This document shows, piece after piece, positions 20,340 through 28,991 of a stretch of 41,047 bases of DNA (positions are counted from its first letter, which is position 1; the number at the start of each line of letters is the position of its first letter). This DNA comes from Candidatus Gottesmanbacteria bacterium RIFCSPHIGHO2_02_FULL_39_14 (lineage in GTDB: Bacteria; Patescibacteriota; Microgenomatia; 2-02-FULL-39-11). A model generated the notes under the pieces. It ran no database searches, was not told the origin of the DNA, and saw only the letters and a list, made by a program, of their open reading frames with translations. The translations under genes and the position numbers were made by a program. The DNA lies in assembly GCA_001779205.1 (NCBI GenBank), contig MFJM01000023.1, positions 38,865 through 79,911 on the forward strand. The letters are read 5' to 3'.

Positions 20340-21612
20340 GTTTCAGATAATAAAATGTAAATAATGAAGAACTTATCACAGTAAATCCGTAGGCAAGAGT
20401 TAAGGTAAAGACAGGCCCTAAACGTCCGTAGTGAGGAATGAAATAAAGATTGCCGAAAAAGATAATCAGAAGTGATACTATCGTGTTAAAAGCAGATATC
20501 TGCGGTTTTTTGGCAACATAGAGAAGGAAATTGACACTGGGAATTGTGGAAACAAAAAGGGCCGCGGGCAAAAGAAGAGCGCGAAAGACCGGGATTGATT
20601 GATAATAGTTATCTCCGAGAATGAAAGGAACAAAAACGGGAGCGACAATATACATAAAAACCATAGTTAACAGAATTAGAAAAACTCCCAGAATAACTTT
20701 TTTGAGGTAGGGGATGGATTTTCCGATGGTGGGAAAAGACGAAAGACGCGGAGCTATAACCATGCTGAAACTGCCAGAGAGGAGAATATAAGTAAAAATT
20801 ATTTTATAGGCAGCAGAATATATGCCGGCTTCGTATGTTGATGATAAAGGAATTAGCATCAGAGCATCAAATCTGGAGGAAACAGCAGAAAAAACCCTGG
20901 CAAAGGCGATAAATGTTGAATATGACAGGAGTTTTTTCAATAAGGATAAACTGAATTTATCGCCAATAATTGAGAGACGTAGAAAATTTAGTCCCAATAA
21001 AATAGCAGCCAAGGGAGCAACAACAAATGAAGCTGTTACCAATTCCAGAGAAAAGCGGCCGGAATAAAACAAAAGAAGAACAAGAAGAAGTTTTACCAGG
21101 GTAGAAGAACTGCTAACAAGAACAACAGGCAAAAATCTTTTTTGGGCCGATAATGCTGCGGAGATAAAAGCGGCTATAACTGTTGTCAAAACGCCTATTC
21201 CGGCAAGAACATACAGAGATGAGAATGAAGCGGATTGGAGCAAAATTTCGGATAGGAACGGAGATAAGATAATGATAAAAATAACCATTGCCAAGGAAAT
21301 ATATAACTGGAACTTAAAGGTGTTATTTATGAAAAAATCAGCATGGGCTTCTCCTTCTTTTCTTTTAATTTCCGGATAAAAGCGGGATAAGGAAGTAGTT
21401 ATTCCCAGATCCAGGACATCGCCTGCCAATAAAATAAAAGCCGTGATTGATGAAAAGACGCCCAAATTGTCCGGTGAAAATGCACGGGCCAGAAAAATGG
21501 TGTATAGAAATGCTAAAAAAGAGGTAAAAATATTTCCGGAAAAGATCAGATACGTATCTTTAGCAGTGTCAGAGGTTAAGGAATGGGTTAAAAGTCTTAG
21601 AAATTTTCGCAT
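20332..21612 (-). CDS. Wzx-like polysaccharide flippase (MATE/MOP superfamily)
   Basis: 426 aa, ~12 TMs; IFSGNIFTSFLAFLYTIFLARAFSPDNLGVFSSITAF N-terminus; YEAGIYSAAYKIIFTYILLSGSF. Paralogous to 27708..28991. Confidence 0.88.
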   Translation of the reverse strand: MRKFLRLLTHSLTSDTAKDTYLIFSGNIFTSFLAFLYTIFLARAFSPDNLGVFSSITAFILLAGDVLDLGITTSLSRFYPEIKRKEGEAHADFFINNTFKFQLYISLAMVIFIIILSPFLSEILLQSASFSSLYVLAGIGVLTTVIAAFISAALSAQKRFLPVVLVSSSSTLVKLLLVLLLFYSGRFSLELVTASFVVAPLAAILLGLNFLRLSIIGDKFSLSLLKKLLSYSTFIAFARVFSAVSSRFDALMLIPLSSTYEAGIYSAAYKIIFTYILLSGSFSMVIAPRLSSFPTIGKSIPYLKKVILGVFLILLTMVFMYIVAPVFVPFILGDNYYQSIPVFRALLLPAALFVSTIPSVNFLLYVAKKPQISAFNTIVSLLIIFFGNLYFIPHYGRLGPVFTLTLAYGFTVISSSLFTFYYLKHG

Positions 21613-21619
21613 TTATCTG

Positions 21620-21625
21620 ATTATA
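21620..21625 (-). promoter_or_regulatory. Candidate -10 box (TATAAT) 7 nt upstream of the 21612 ATG (leaderless-type spacing)
   Basis: Minus strand reads TATAATcagataaATG; perfect -10 consensus; no clear -35; no room for a Shine-Dalgarno leader. Confidence 0.55.
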
Positions 21626-21660
21626 GCCTTAAAATACGAAAATCCAAAACTTTAAAAACG

Positions 21661-21669
21661 TGTTAAAAT
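21661..21669 (+). promoter_or_regulatory. Candidate extended -10 element (TGtTAAAAT) 9 nt upstream of the 21679 ATG
   Basis: Plus strand reads TGTTAAAATtgccacaatATG inside the 66-bp divergent intergenic region. Confidence 0.45.
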
Positions 21670-21678
21670 TGCCACAAT

Positions 21679-23298
21679 ATGCCGTCAATACTTTACTATA
21701 TCAGCTTTTTATTCCCGATCCTTTATAAGTATTCCTATGTTATTACCAATCAATATACCCAAATCCCTATCATACTTTCCTATATGAATCGGGAATATTT
21801 GCTAAACGACTGGTATGTGAATTTAGGCAGAGATTTCGGTCCGAGAACAATATTTGCCGTTTATTCGGCATTTTGGGGGAAACTAATAGGCTTGCCGATT
21901 ACTTATTTTGTCCATTATCTTTTAACCGGCGGTATTTTTATATTAGCTACCTACCGGATGGCACTTTTATTATTCAAAAACCGGAAAGCAGCAATTCTCA
22001 CGGCCATAACGATATTATTTGGAGCAACTTATTCAATTGGAGGAAATTTACTTATTACTTCAGATTTTACCGTGACTCAACTGTCTCTATCAATAAGTTT
22101 GTTGGCAATAGTTCTGATACTTGAGGAAAGATATTTTTTGTCATCAATATTATTTGCTGTTTCTTCATACTTTCACCCGCAAATCGGACCTGAATCAGCT
22201 CTTCTTGCCTATTTCTCTACTGCTTTAACATTTATTTTGACTGATCGAAAAATTTTAAACAAAAAAATGGCAGTCTTAATTAAGAAAGCAATCTTACCCT
22301 ATTTAATTTTTGTTATGCCTTTATTAATTTTCTATTTGAAAAGCAGCCAGGCGGAAATTTCAACCTCTCTTAAAATCAATATAATAGCTTTTGTAAGAAC
22401 TCCGCATCACTTTCTGCCTGCCTATTTTCCTTTAAGCCATTATTTAGCTTTTTTTATTGTCTTAATTTGCGGTTTTATAATATTAAGGAAATTGAGGGAA
22501 AATAAAAATTCAGAATTGTATCTGTTCATTTCTTTTTTTACTTTATTTACTTTTTTTATTACCGTCATCTCACTGACTGCACTTTACAGTAAAACATTTT
22601 ATCCTTTGGTAATATTGCAGCCGTTTCGACTGACAGTCTATATCTATTGGTTTATGGCCTTAACAGTAATTGGCGCAATATTTCTGGCAATTTTGAAAAA
22701 TAAAATTCAGCCCGTTTTTTCTTTTGTACCCCTGTTTCTGTCGGATTATTCACGCTTAATTCAATTTAACAAAGTAAACACGGCAGCAATAATATTAGGT
22801 TTAATTATCGTCTTTTATTTTAAGAAAATTCCTTTCAAAGCATTAACGGTCTTAATTTTGATTTTCTTTTCACTTTTCCATTTCCACGAAAAATTCAATT
22901 ACGGTTCGTATTATCAGCATCCGGTTCCGGAGGTGGAATTAGCTCAATGGGCTAAGAATAATACAACAAAAAACGATATTTTTTTAATCCCTCCGGAATT
23001 TGAAAAATTCCGATTGATTTCAGAAAGGCCGGTTGTAGCTGACTGGAAAAGCTTTCCCTTTCAGGAAAAAGGATATTATGAATGGTATTTAAGAATGTGT
23101 GACTTAGGAAATCAAAGCGTATGCGACAGTAAAAACTTAAGTCAGGATAAAGTTACTAGCGGTTTTCGGACACATACTCTTCAATCTTTGGTAGATCTTG
23201 GAAGAAAATATCAGGCAAAATATGCAGTTTCTGAGGTTGATTATCCGGAGCTTAAGAAATTATATAGCAATTTTTACCAAGTTTATATGCTTCCATGA
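21679..23298 (+). CDS. Multi-pass membrane protein, GT-C-like, with C-terminal non-membrane domain (IPPEFEKFRLISERPVVADWKSFPF...CX7C)
   Basis: 539 aa; repeated hydrophobic segments; C-terminal ~120 aa hydrophilic domain; a frameshifted paralogue lies at 24046..25667. Confidence 0.8.
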   Translation: MPSILYYISFLFPILYKYSYVITNQYTQIPIILSYMNREYLLNDWYVNLGRDFGPRTIFAVYSAFWGKLIGLPITYFVHYLLTGGIFILATYRMALLLFKNRKAAILTAITILFGATYSIGGNLLITSDFTVTQLSLSISLLAIVLILEERYFLSSILFAVSSYFHPQIGPESALLAYFSTALTFILTDRKILNKKMAVLIKKAILPYLIFVMPLLIFYLKSSQAEISTSLKINIIAFVRTPHHFLPAYFPLSHYLAFFIVLICGFIILRKLRENKNSELYLFISFFTLFTFFITVISLTALYSKTFYPLVILQPFRLTVYIYWFMALTVIGAIFLAILKNKIQPVFSFVPLFLSDYSRLIQFNKVNTAAIILGLIIVFYFKKIPFKALTVLILIFFSLFHFHEKFNYGSYYQHPVPEVELAQWAKNNTTKNDIFLIPPEFEKFRLISERPVVADWKSFPFQEKGYYEWYLRMCDLGNQSVCDSKNLSQDKVTSGFRTHTLQSLVDLGRKYQAKYAVSEVDYPELKKLYSNFYQVYMLP

Positions 23299-24041
23299 AA
23301 AAAATCGGGTTTAAAGAATCTAGACTATCTTTAAATAATTATTTTTTATGGAGAAAAGAAAGGGCAATACCTGCAGTTGAAAAAGTTAACGAAATTTTAA
23401 GTTTAAAAAACAGACAAATATTAGAAATCGGTTGCGGTTATGGAGCTCTATGTGAAGTATTAAATGAATTTGGAGCAAAGGTTAATGCAGTTGAGATTGA
23501 CAAAGAAAAAGTTAAATTTGCCATTAATAGATTTGAAAAAAATAAAAATATTCAAATTAAACTGGTAAAAGATGAAAAGTTACCTTATAAAAATAATTCT
23601 TTTGACTGTGTATTTCTGTTTGATGTCATTGAACACATAAGCAATCCAAATAAAACAATTAATGAATGTTTCAGAGTTTTAAAAAATAAAGGAATTTTAT
23701 ATGCGGAATTTACACCATATTATTCCGTAACAGGACATCATCTTTATGATTTTGCCAAATGGCCGATTCATATTTTCCCTAAATCTTTTATTAAAAATTT
23801 TGTATATTCAAAAAAAATCAGGGGTTTTTTAACTCATGAATATTTTTGGGATCTTTTTGAGTCTTTAAATAAGCTCAAAATTTCCCAATTTCAAAAAATG
23901 GTTTATAAATTTAAATGCCTTGATGAGCGGTACATAATAAAATACCCGGAATTATTGGAATTTAATATCCCCTTCTTAAGATATTTAGGCCCTTTTAAAG
24001 ACTATGCAACAATGAGTTTTGAAGGAATATATCAGAAATAA
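23295..24041 (+). CDS. Class I SAM-dependent methyltransferase
   Basis: 248 aa; ILEIGCGYGALCEVLNEFGAKVNAVEIDKEKV, FDCVFLFDVIEHISNPNKTINECFRVLKNKGILYAEFTPY; start overlaps the stop of the preceding gene. Confidence 0.88.
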   Translation: MKKIGFKESRLSLNNYFLWRKERAIPAVEKVNEILSLKNRQILEIGCGYGALCEVLNEFGAKVNAVEIDKEKVKFAINRFEKNKNIQIKLVKDEKLPYKNNSFDCVFLFDVIEHISNPNKTINECFRVLKNKGILYAEFTPYYSVTGHHLYDFAKWPIHIFPKSFIKNFVYSKKIRGFLTHEYFWDLFESLNKLKISQFQKMVYKFKCLDERYIIKYPELLEFNIPFLRYLGPFKDYATMSFEGIYQK

Positions 24042-24045
24042 AAAT

Positions 24046-25667
24046 ATGTGGTTAGTCTTAGGATTTTTTAGCGCTTATTTTTCCATTTATTTATAAATAT
24101 TCTTACGTAGTTAATAATCAATATGAGCATATTCCGATTATTCTCTCGCATCTATACCGATCCTACCTCTTAAATGACTGGTATGTAAATGTTAGCCGAA
24201 ATTTCGGTCCGCGGACATTTTTTGCTTATTATATGGCAAAAACTGCGCAATTTATGACAATACCGGGTACATTTTTTTTCCACTATGTAATATATATTTT
24301 CCTTGTAAGTATCGCTACTTTCCGACTCAGCCATTTTTTTTCCGCAATAATTATATTTTACTTTTAACTGTAATTACGGTTCTGTTTGGCTCAACAATTG
24401 CTTTGGGAGGGGATTATTTGATAACCCGCGATTTTTATGCGTCTCAACTGCCATTGGGACTATTACTCTTTGGTATCGTACAGCTTTTGGATAATAAATA
24501 TTTCCTTTCTGCCTTATGTTTTTCTTTTGCTTCTTATCTTCATCCTCAAGTCGGAATAATCGGAGGATCAATTGCATTTTCAGCCTATTTTGTAAGTACT
24601 GATAAAACCGAAGCTATCCGGTTGGTTAAATCTTTTATGTTTTATGCAGTAATAATCTTACCTCTCTATATTCTTTATAAAAACGAAATTGATCCCGTCT
24701 TTTAAAAATTAACCAGAATAGACTGATTGGCATTGTAGTTTATATGCGGGGACCGCACCATTTTCTTCCTTCCAGCTGGCTAATGGCGCATTATTTGTGG
24801 TTTGTTTCCATGCTGATTTTATTTTGTTTTTTCCTCTTCCGACAATTTAAGATAAATAAAAGCAAAGCTTTGTACTTATTTACTTTAACAACAATTATTA
24901 TTTTCCTCTGTATAATTGGATTTATCGGGACTGAATTATTTCCAATTTATCAGATAACCATCTTACAATTTTACCGATTCACCGTTCTTATTTACTGGAT
25001 ATCAGCTGTTTTAATTTATGGAACTATCTTTAATATGGTCATCAACAATAATTCAAATATAATTCTTCTTTTACTTCCGCTGTTCCTCCCCATAATCCGC
25101 AATATTCAGTTTAATAAAGTATATCTGACCTCCATTATTATTTTATTTTTTCTAATGATTTTTTCCAGAAAATTACCTAAGTATCTTTTTATCTTGATTC
25201 TTATTCTTGGCTTTGGTTTGCAGCACTATCATGAAAGATTAAATATTAATTCCATTATCGGTCATCCTACAACCGAAAGCACTTTAGCATTATGGGTAAA
25301 AAACAATACTCCGAATAATAGTATTATCTTAAGTCCGCCTGATTTTGAAAAATTCCGGGTAGTATCTGAACGGGCGATTGTTGTTGACAGAAAATCGTTT
25401 CCTTTTGAAAAATATGCCATGCTCCAGTGGGCTAAAAGAATTTGCGACATAGCAAACCAACCGCAATGTAATTACCGGCATATGAATCTTTCTATTGCGG
25501 TGGATGGATATAATAACCTGACGCTTGAAGATCTGGAAAAACTTCAAAAAAAATATGCTTTTAATTACTTTGTAGGGCGCAATTTATTACCGATAAAAGC
25601 TGATTATGCTGACAGCGGCTATTATATTTATAAGTTGCCCAAAGCAGAGAATAATGGTGAGGGATGA
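24046..25667 (+). pseudogene. Frameshifted paralogue of the 21679..23298 membrane protein (three frame changes)
   Basis: Conceptual translation across frames aligns by eye with 21679..23298: IFPFIYKYSYVVNNQYEHIPIILSHLYRSYLLNDWYVNVSRNFGPRTFFAYY; RNNYILLLTVITVLFGSTIALGGDYLITRDF; LKINQNRLIGIVVYMRGPHHFLP; PPDFEKFRVVSERAIVVDRKSFPFEKYAMLQWAKRICDIANQPQC. Frame changes fall at T6 (24064-24069), T8 (24334-24341) and T4A5 (24700-24708). Confidence 0.85.
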
Positions 25668-25670
25668 GTA

Positions 25671-26588
25671 TTAAGCTGAACCTGAAAGATAATGTTCAAC
25701 CGATATTTCTTCACGTCTAATGATAAGGTCACCAAGAAAGCCCGTAAAAATAAGCTGCAGTCCGGCCAAAGTAAAAAGAAGTCCCAGTATTAATAATGGC
25801 CTGCCTCCAATTGAGGAGCCTGAAATTTTTACAATCAGCAAATAAAAATTTATAAGTAAACCGGCAGTAAAAATCAGAATGCCGATGCTTCCGAACAAAT
25901 GCATCGGTTTTAGACCAAAACGGGCCAGAAACATATTGGTAAAAAAATCAAATATGGCCGGGAAAATCCTGTAATAATTATATTTGGAACTGCCTTTGAG
26001 GCGGGAACGGTGCTCAACTTCGATTTCGGTAACGCGATAACCGTCCATAGCGATTGTGACAGGCAGATAACGGTGAAATTCTCCCAGGAAATAGCGGGGA
26101 TTTAACACTTCTTTTTTAAAAACTTTGAGACCGCAATTGACATCATGAAGCTTAATTCCGCTAAACAAATAAAGTAATTTATTCCAGACTAAAGAAGACA
26201 ATTTTTTAAGAAAAGTATCGGAACGATTTTTCCGCCAGCCGACAACAACCTGATATCCCTTTTTCAATTGACCCAATAATTTACCGATCTCCTGCGGTTT
26301 GTCTTGACCATCGGAATCTATCGTAACAATAATATCCCCTGTGGCTTTGGTAAATCCGACCAGATAAGCAACGGATTTGCCAAAGTTTTTTCTTAAAGTA
26401 AAAACTTTAAGATTACGATATCTCTTTTCTAGCTTGGTGAGAACGGTTTGGCTTTTGTCAGTTGAACCGTCGTTAACTGCCAATAATTCATAGCTGTTTG
26501 ACAGATGTGCAACAGCTTCATTTAATTCCGGAATAAATTCAGGAAGATTATCCTCTTCATTAAAAATAGGAATTATCACAGACAACAT
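25671..26588 (-). CDS. Polyprenyl-phosphate glycosyltransferase, GT2 (GtrB/DPM1-like) with two C-terminal TMs
   Basis: 305 aa; LSVIIPIFNEEDNLPEFIPEL, AVNDGSTDKSQTVL, RKNFGKSVAYLVGF, TIDSDGQDKPQEI, HDVNCGLKVFKKEVL; C-terminal hydrophobic segments. Confidence 0.9.
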   Translation of the reverse strand: MLSVIIPIFNEEDNLPEFIPELNEAVAHLSNSYELLAVNDGSTDKSQTVLTKLEKRYRNLKVFTLRKNFGKSVAYLVGFTKATGDIIVTIDSDGQDKPQEIGKLLGQLKKGYQVVVGWRKNRSDTFLKKLSSLVWNKLLYLFSGIKLHDVNCGLKVFKKEVLNPRYFLGEFHRYLPVTIAMDGYRVTEIEVEHRSRLKGSSKYNYYRIFPAIFDFFTNMFLARFGLKPMHLFGSIGILIFTAGLLINFYLLIVKISGSSIGGRPLLILGLLFTLAGLQLIFTGFLGDLIIRREEISVEHYLSGSA

Positions 26589-26596
26589 TTTAGTGA

Positions 26597-26625
26597 ATTC
26601 TAGCCGGATAATCAGTTAATTGCAA
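26597..26625 (-). promoter_or_regulatory. Candidate sigma70-type promoter (TTGCAA-17-TAGAAT), -10 ending 8 nt before the 26588 ATG
   Basis: Minus strand: TTGCAA (26625..26620), 17 nt, TAGAAT (26602..26597), 8 nt, ATG (26588). Confidence 0.55.
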
Positions 26626-26631
26626 ACACGA

Positions 26632-27732
26632 TCAAAGAGTTCCTATCGGACCGGTATTTTTAAGAATTATCCAATGGGTTTGGGATAGGAAGGTTAACCC
26701 GCGCCAAGTAAGAAGAAAATAAACAATAAGAGCTGATATCAAAATTTTGGGATTAACAGAAAATATTTCAGCAAATACAAGACATACAGCGAAAAGAGAA
26801 ACAGTCAAATAAAATGAAGACATATGATTGGGAAGAAAGAAAAATGGCAAAGCTGCCATAAAAAACCAAAGCAGAGAAAAAATAAATAAACGGTAATTTA
26901 TTTTCCGGGATTTAATATAATAAAAAAAGCCATAAGCAAATAGTATTAAAAACAAAATAAATAATATAAATATAGAATAATCGGATGATCTTTTAATTCC
27001 CTCGGGGAGATTTAAAGCCCTAAATAAATACCATCTCACCAGGGGTAAAAAGGCAAATAAGCTTGTGGTGTAGGAACTGCTTTTGGGCAATCCAAAGACG
27101 GACGTTTTTAGTATAAGGTATATAATATCCAGTGATAGAAACACAGCAAAGAATTTTTTCCATTTCCGGAAATAATAAAAAGTCAAAATAAGTAGTAGAG
27201 GAAAAACAAATAAGACTTCGTTACTTAATAAAGCAGCTATATAGGAAACAGTCGATAAAATTTGGGATTTTTTTATCCATAACAGATAAAGTGAAAGAAA
27301 AATAAAAAAATTGCCCAAGACAAAATAAGAAACGGCAATCCAATAGTAGTTGGCGAACAATGAGACGTTAAAGGCATAAAAAAATACGACAGTATGAGCT
27401 TTTAAATCATTATTTAATATTTTTTGGCTCAAACGGAAAATCAGGTATAACGAGAGAGATGAGATGAAAAATAATATAAGATGAAAACCGAGAGGATTAA
27501 GCCCAAAAATCATTCTTCCGACTGAATAAAATAACTGGAAAGAAAGCGGGCGGTAAATCCCTTGAGGAAGTGCGGTGAAAAAATCAGAAATTTTGGGAGA
27601 GGTGAGAAAAATAATGTCATCCTGAAAAAAGGGGGCAGTAAATGACGGCCAATAGATAAGTATTGTCAGAAGAATAATTGAAATGAATATTAACAAATTT
27701 CTTTTATTCAAATAATTTTCTTTTTTTGCCAA
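26632..27732 (-). CDS. Multi-pass membrane protein, GT-C/GT39-like
   Basis: 366 aa; IYWPSFTAPFFQDDIIFL (early acidic pair in the first loop), GIYRPLSFQLFYSVGRMIFGLNPLGFHLI; many TMs; predicted start codon is TTG, overlapping the upstream gene by 25 bp. Confidence 0.65.
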   Translation of the reverse strand: MAKKENYLNKRNLLIFISIILLTILIYWPSFTAPFFQDDIIFLTSPKISDFFTALPQGIYRPLSFQLFYSVGRMIFGLNPLGFHLILFFISSLSLYLIFRLSQKILNNDLKAHTVVFFYAFNVSLFANYYWIAVSYFVLGNFFIFLSLYLLWIKKSQILSTVSYIAALLSNEVLFVFPLLLILTFYYFRKWKKFFAVFLSLDIIYLILKTSVFGLPKSSSYTTSLFAFLPLVRWYLFRALNLPEGIKRSSDYSIFILFILFLILFAYGFFYYIKSRKINYRLFIFSLLWFFMAALPFFFLPNHMSSFYLTVSLFAVCLVFAEIFSVNPKILISALIVYFLLTWRGLTFLSQTHWIILKNTGPIGTL

Positions 27733-28991
27733 TAATAAAAAATCATCAGGGTGGTGGACACACCTGTTAATCCAAAAGCCAGAATCAGGGATATAGCCGG
27801 ACCGAGGCGACCATAAATGGGAATAAAAATCAAATTACCCAGAACCACAATTGCCAGTTGAATCACACTGTTAACGGTAAGAATAAACGGCTTTTTAAAA
27901 TAATAAATGGCTACCGATACTGCCGGAACCGATCCAACGAAAAAGATCATCGACAATAGAAGGAGACGAAAAACCGGCACCGCAGGATCCGTCTTTTCAC
28001 CGAACAGAATAATCATAAAAGGACGGGCCATCATGATCATGAACAAGATAGTACTGATCAGTCCCAAAGTTGCAAAAATAATTTTCCTGAGATATTTTTT
28101 TAATTCGTAAAGGTCGGTAATAACAGCAATCTTTGGAGCGATAACAGTCAAAAAACTGCCAGACAAGAGCGGATAAATGGAAATGACCCTGGAGGCTGTT
28201 GAATAAATTCCGGCTTCGGTGGCATTTTTGATCGAAACCAACATCAAAACATCCAACCTATAGGCAATTGACGTGAACATACGGGCAATCCCCAGAAGAT
28301 AGGCAAAGCGCAACAATTTTTTAACATCAGCCACCTTGGACTTATAATTTAGAAAATCAAAATTAATAAATAATAAAGTAACCAAGAGAAGAATAGCTAA
28401 AGATAATGTCTGAGTGAGGACAGAATTATCAAGAGTAATGGCAGTAATAACCAGTATTATCAGAAGTAATATCAACCTTAATAAGCCACCGAAAGCAGTC
28501 AGGAAGGAAACAGTCAGGAACTTATATCTTGCGGAAAGACTGTAATTGATAAAATTTACCAATATAGCACAGAAAATACCGACAGCGGTCAGGATGACCA
28601 AATTATTAAAGTTTGGCGAATGAAATAGAATCAGGGAAAGTTTTTTTGACAGAATAATAATTAACAAAGATACCAGGAGAGAGATGACAATCTGAGTGGC
28701 AAAAGCAGCTTTTAAAAAACTCTTTAATTTTTCCTGACGATCTTCCAAAGGCGGTAAAAAAGACGATAATGATTGACCTATACCAATATCAGAAAGTTCG
28801 CTGGTTAAGATCATCAGAGATAAAAGGGCGGAAAAATAACCAAAATCGGCAAACGTCAAATTGCGGACTAAGATAACAGTAAATAAAAAAGAGAAAAAAG
28901 CCGATAGAACATTACCCAGAAAGACAGTGTAAGTATTACGGGCTGTAGGAGAAAAAAATAAAGTCTTTAATAATCTAATTTTTGATTTCAT
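27708..28991 (-). CDS. Wzx-like polysaccharide flippase (MATE/MOP superfamily), second copy
   Basis: 427 aa; VFLGNVLSAFFSFLFTVILVRNLTFADFGYFSALLSL; ATEAGIYSTASRVISIYPLLSGSFLTVIAPKI, clearly similar to 20332..21612. Confidence 0.88.
   Translation of the reverse strand: MKSKIRLLKTLFFSPTARNTYTVFLGNVLSAFFSFLFTVILVRNLTFADFGYFSALLSLMILTSELSDIGIGQSLSSFLPPLEDRQEKLKSFLKAAFATQIVISLLVSLLIIILSKKLSLILFHSPNFNNLVILTAVGIFCAILVNFINYSLSARYKFLTVSFLTAFGGLLRLILLLIILVITAITLDNSVLTQTLSLAILLLVTLLFINFDFLNYKSKVADVKKLLRFAYLLGIARMFTSIAYRLDVLMLVSIKNATEAGIYSTASRVISIYPLLSGSFLTVIAPKIAVITDLYELKKYLRKIIFATLGLISTILFMIMMARPFMIILFGEKTDPAVPVFRLLLLSMIFFVGSVPAVSVAIYYFKKPFILTVNSVIQLAIVVLGNLIFIPIYGRLGPAISLILAFGLTGVSTTLMIFYYWQKKKII

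Noticed and set aside
24374-24577. Minus-strand 67-aa ORF, and the similar 25262..25450 and 25329..25547 ORFs
   Set aside because: Antisense to the frameshifted membrane-protein pseudogene; shadow ORFs.
24046-25667. Phase-variable contingency gene controlled by the T8 tract
   Set aside because: At least three separate frame changes must be corrected to restore the ORF, so single-tract switching cannot explain it; reported as a pseudogene or sequence-error question instead.
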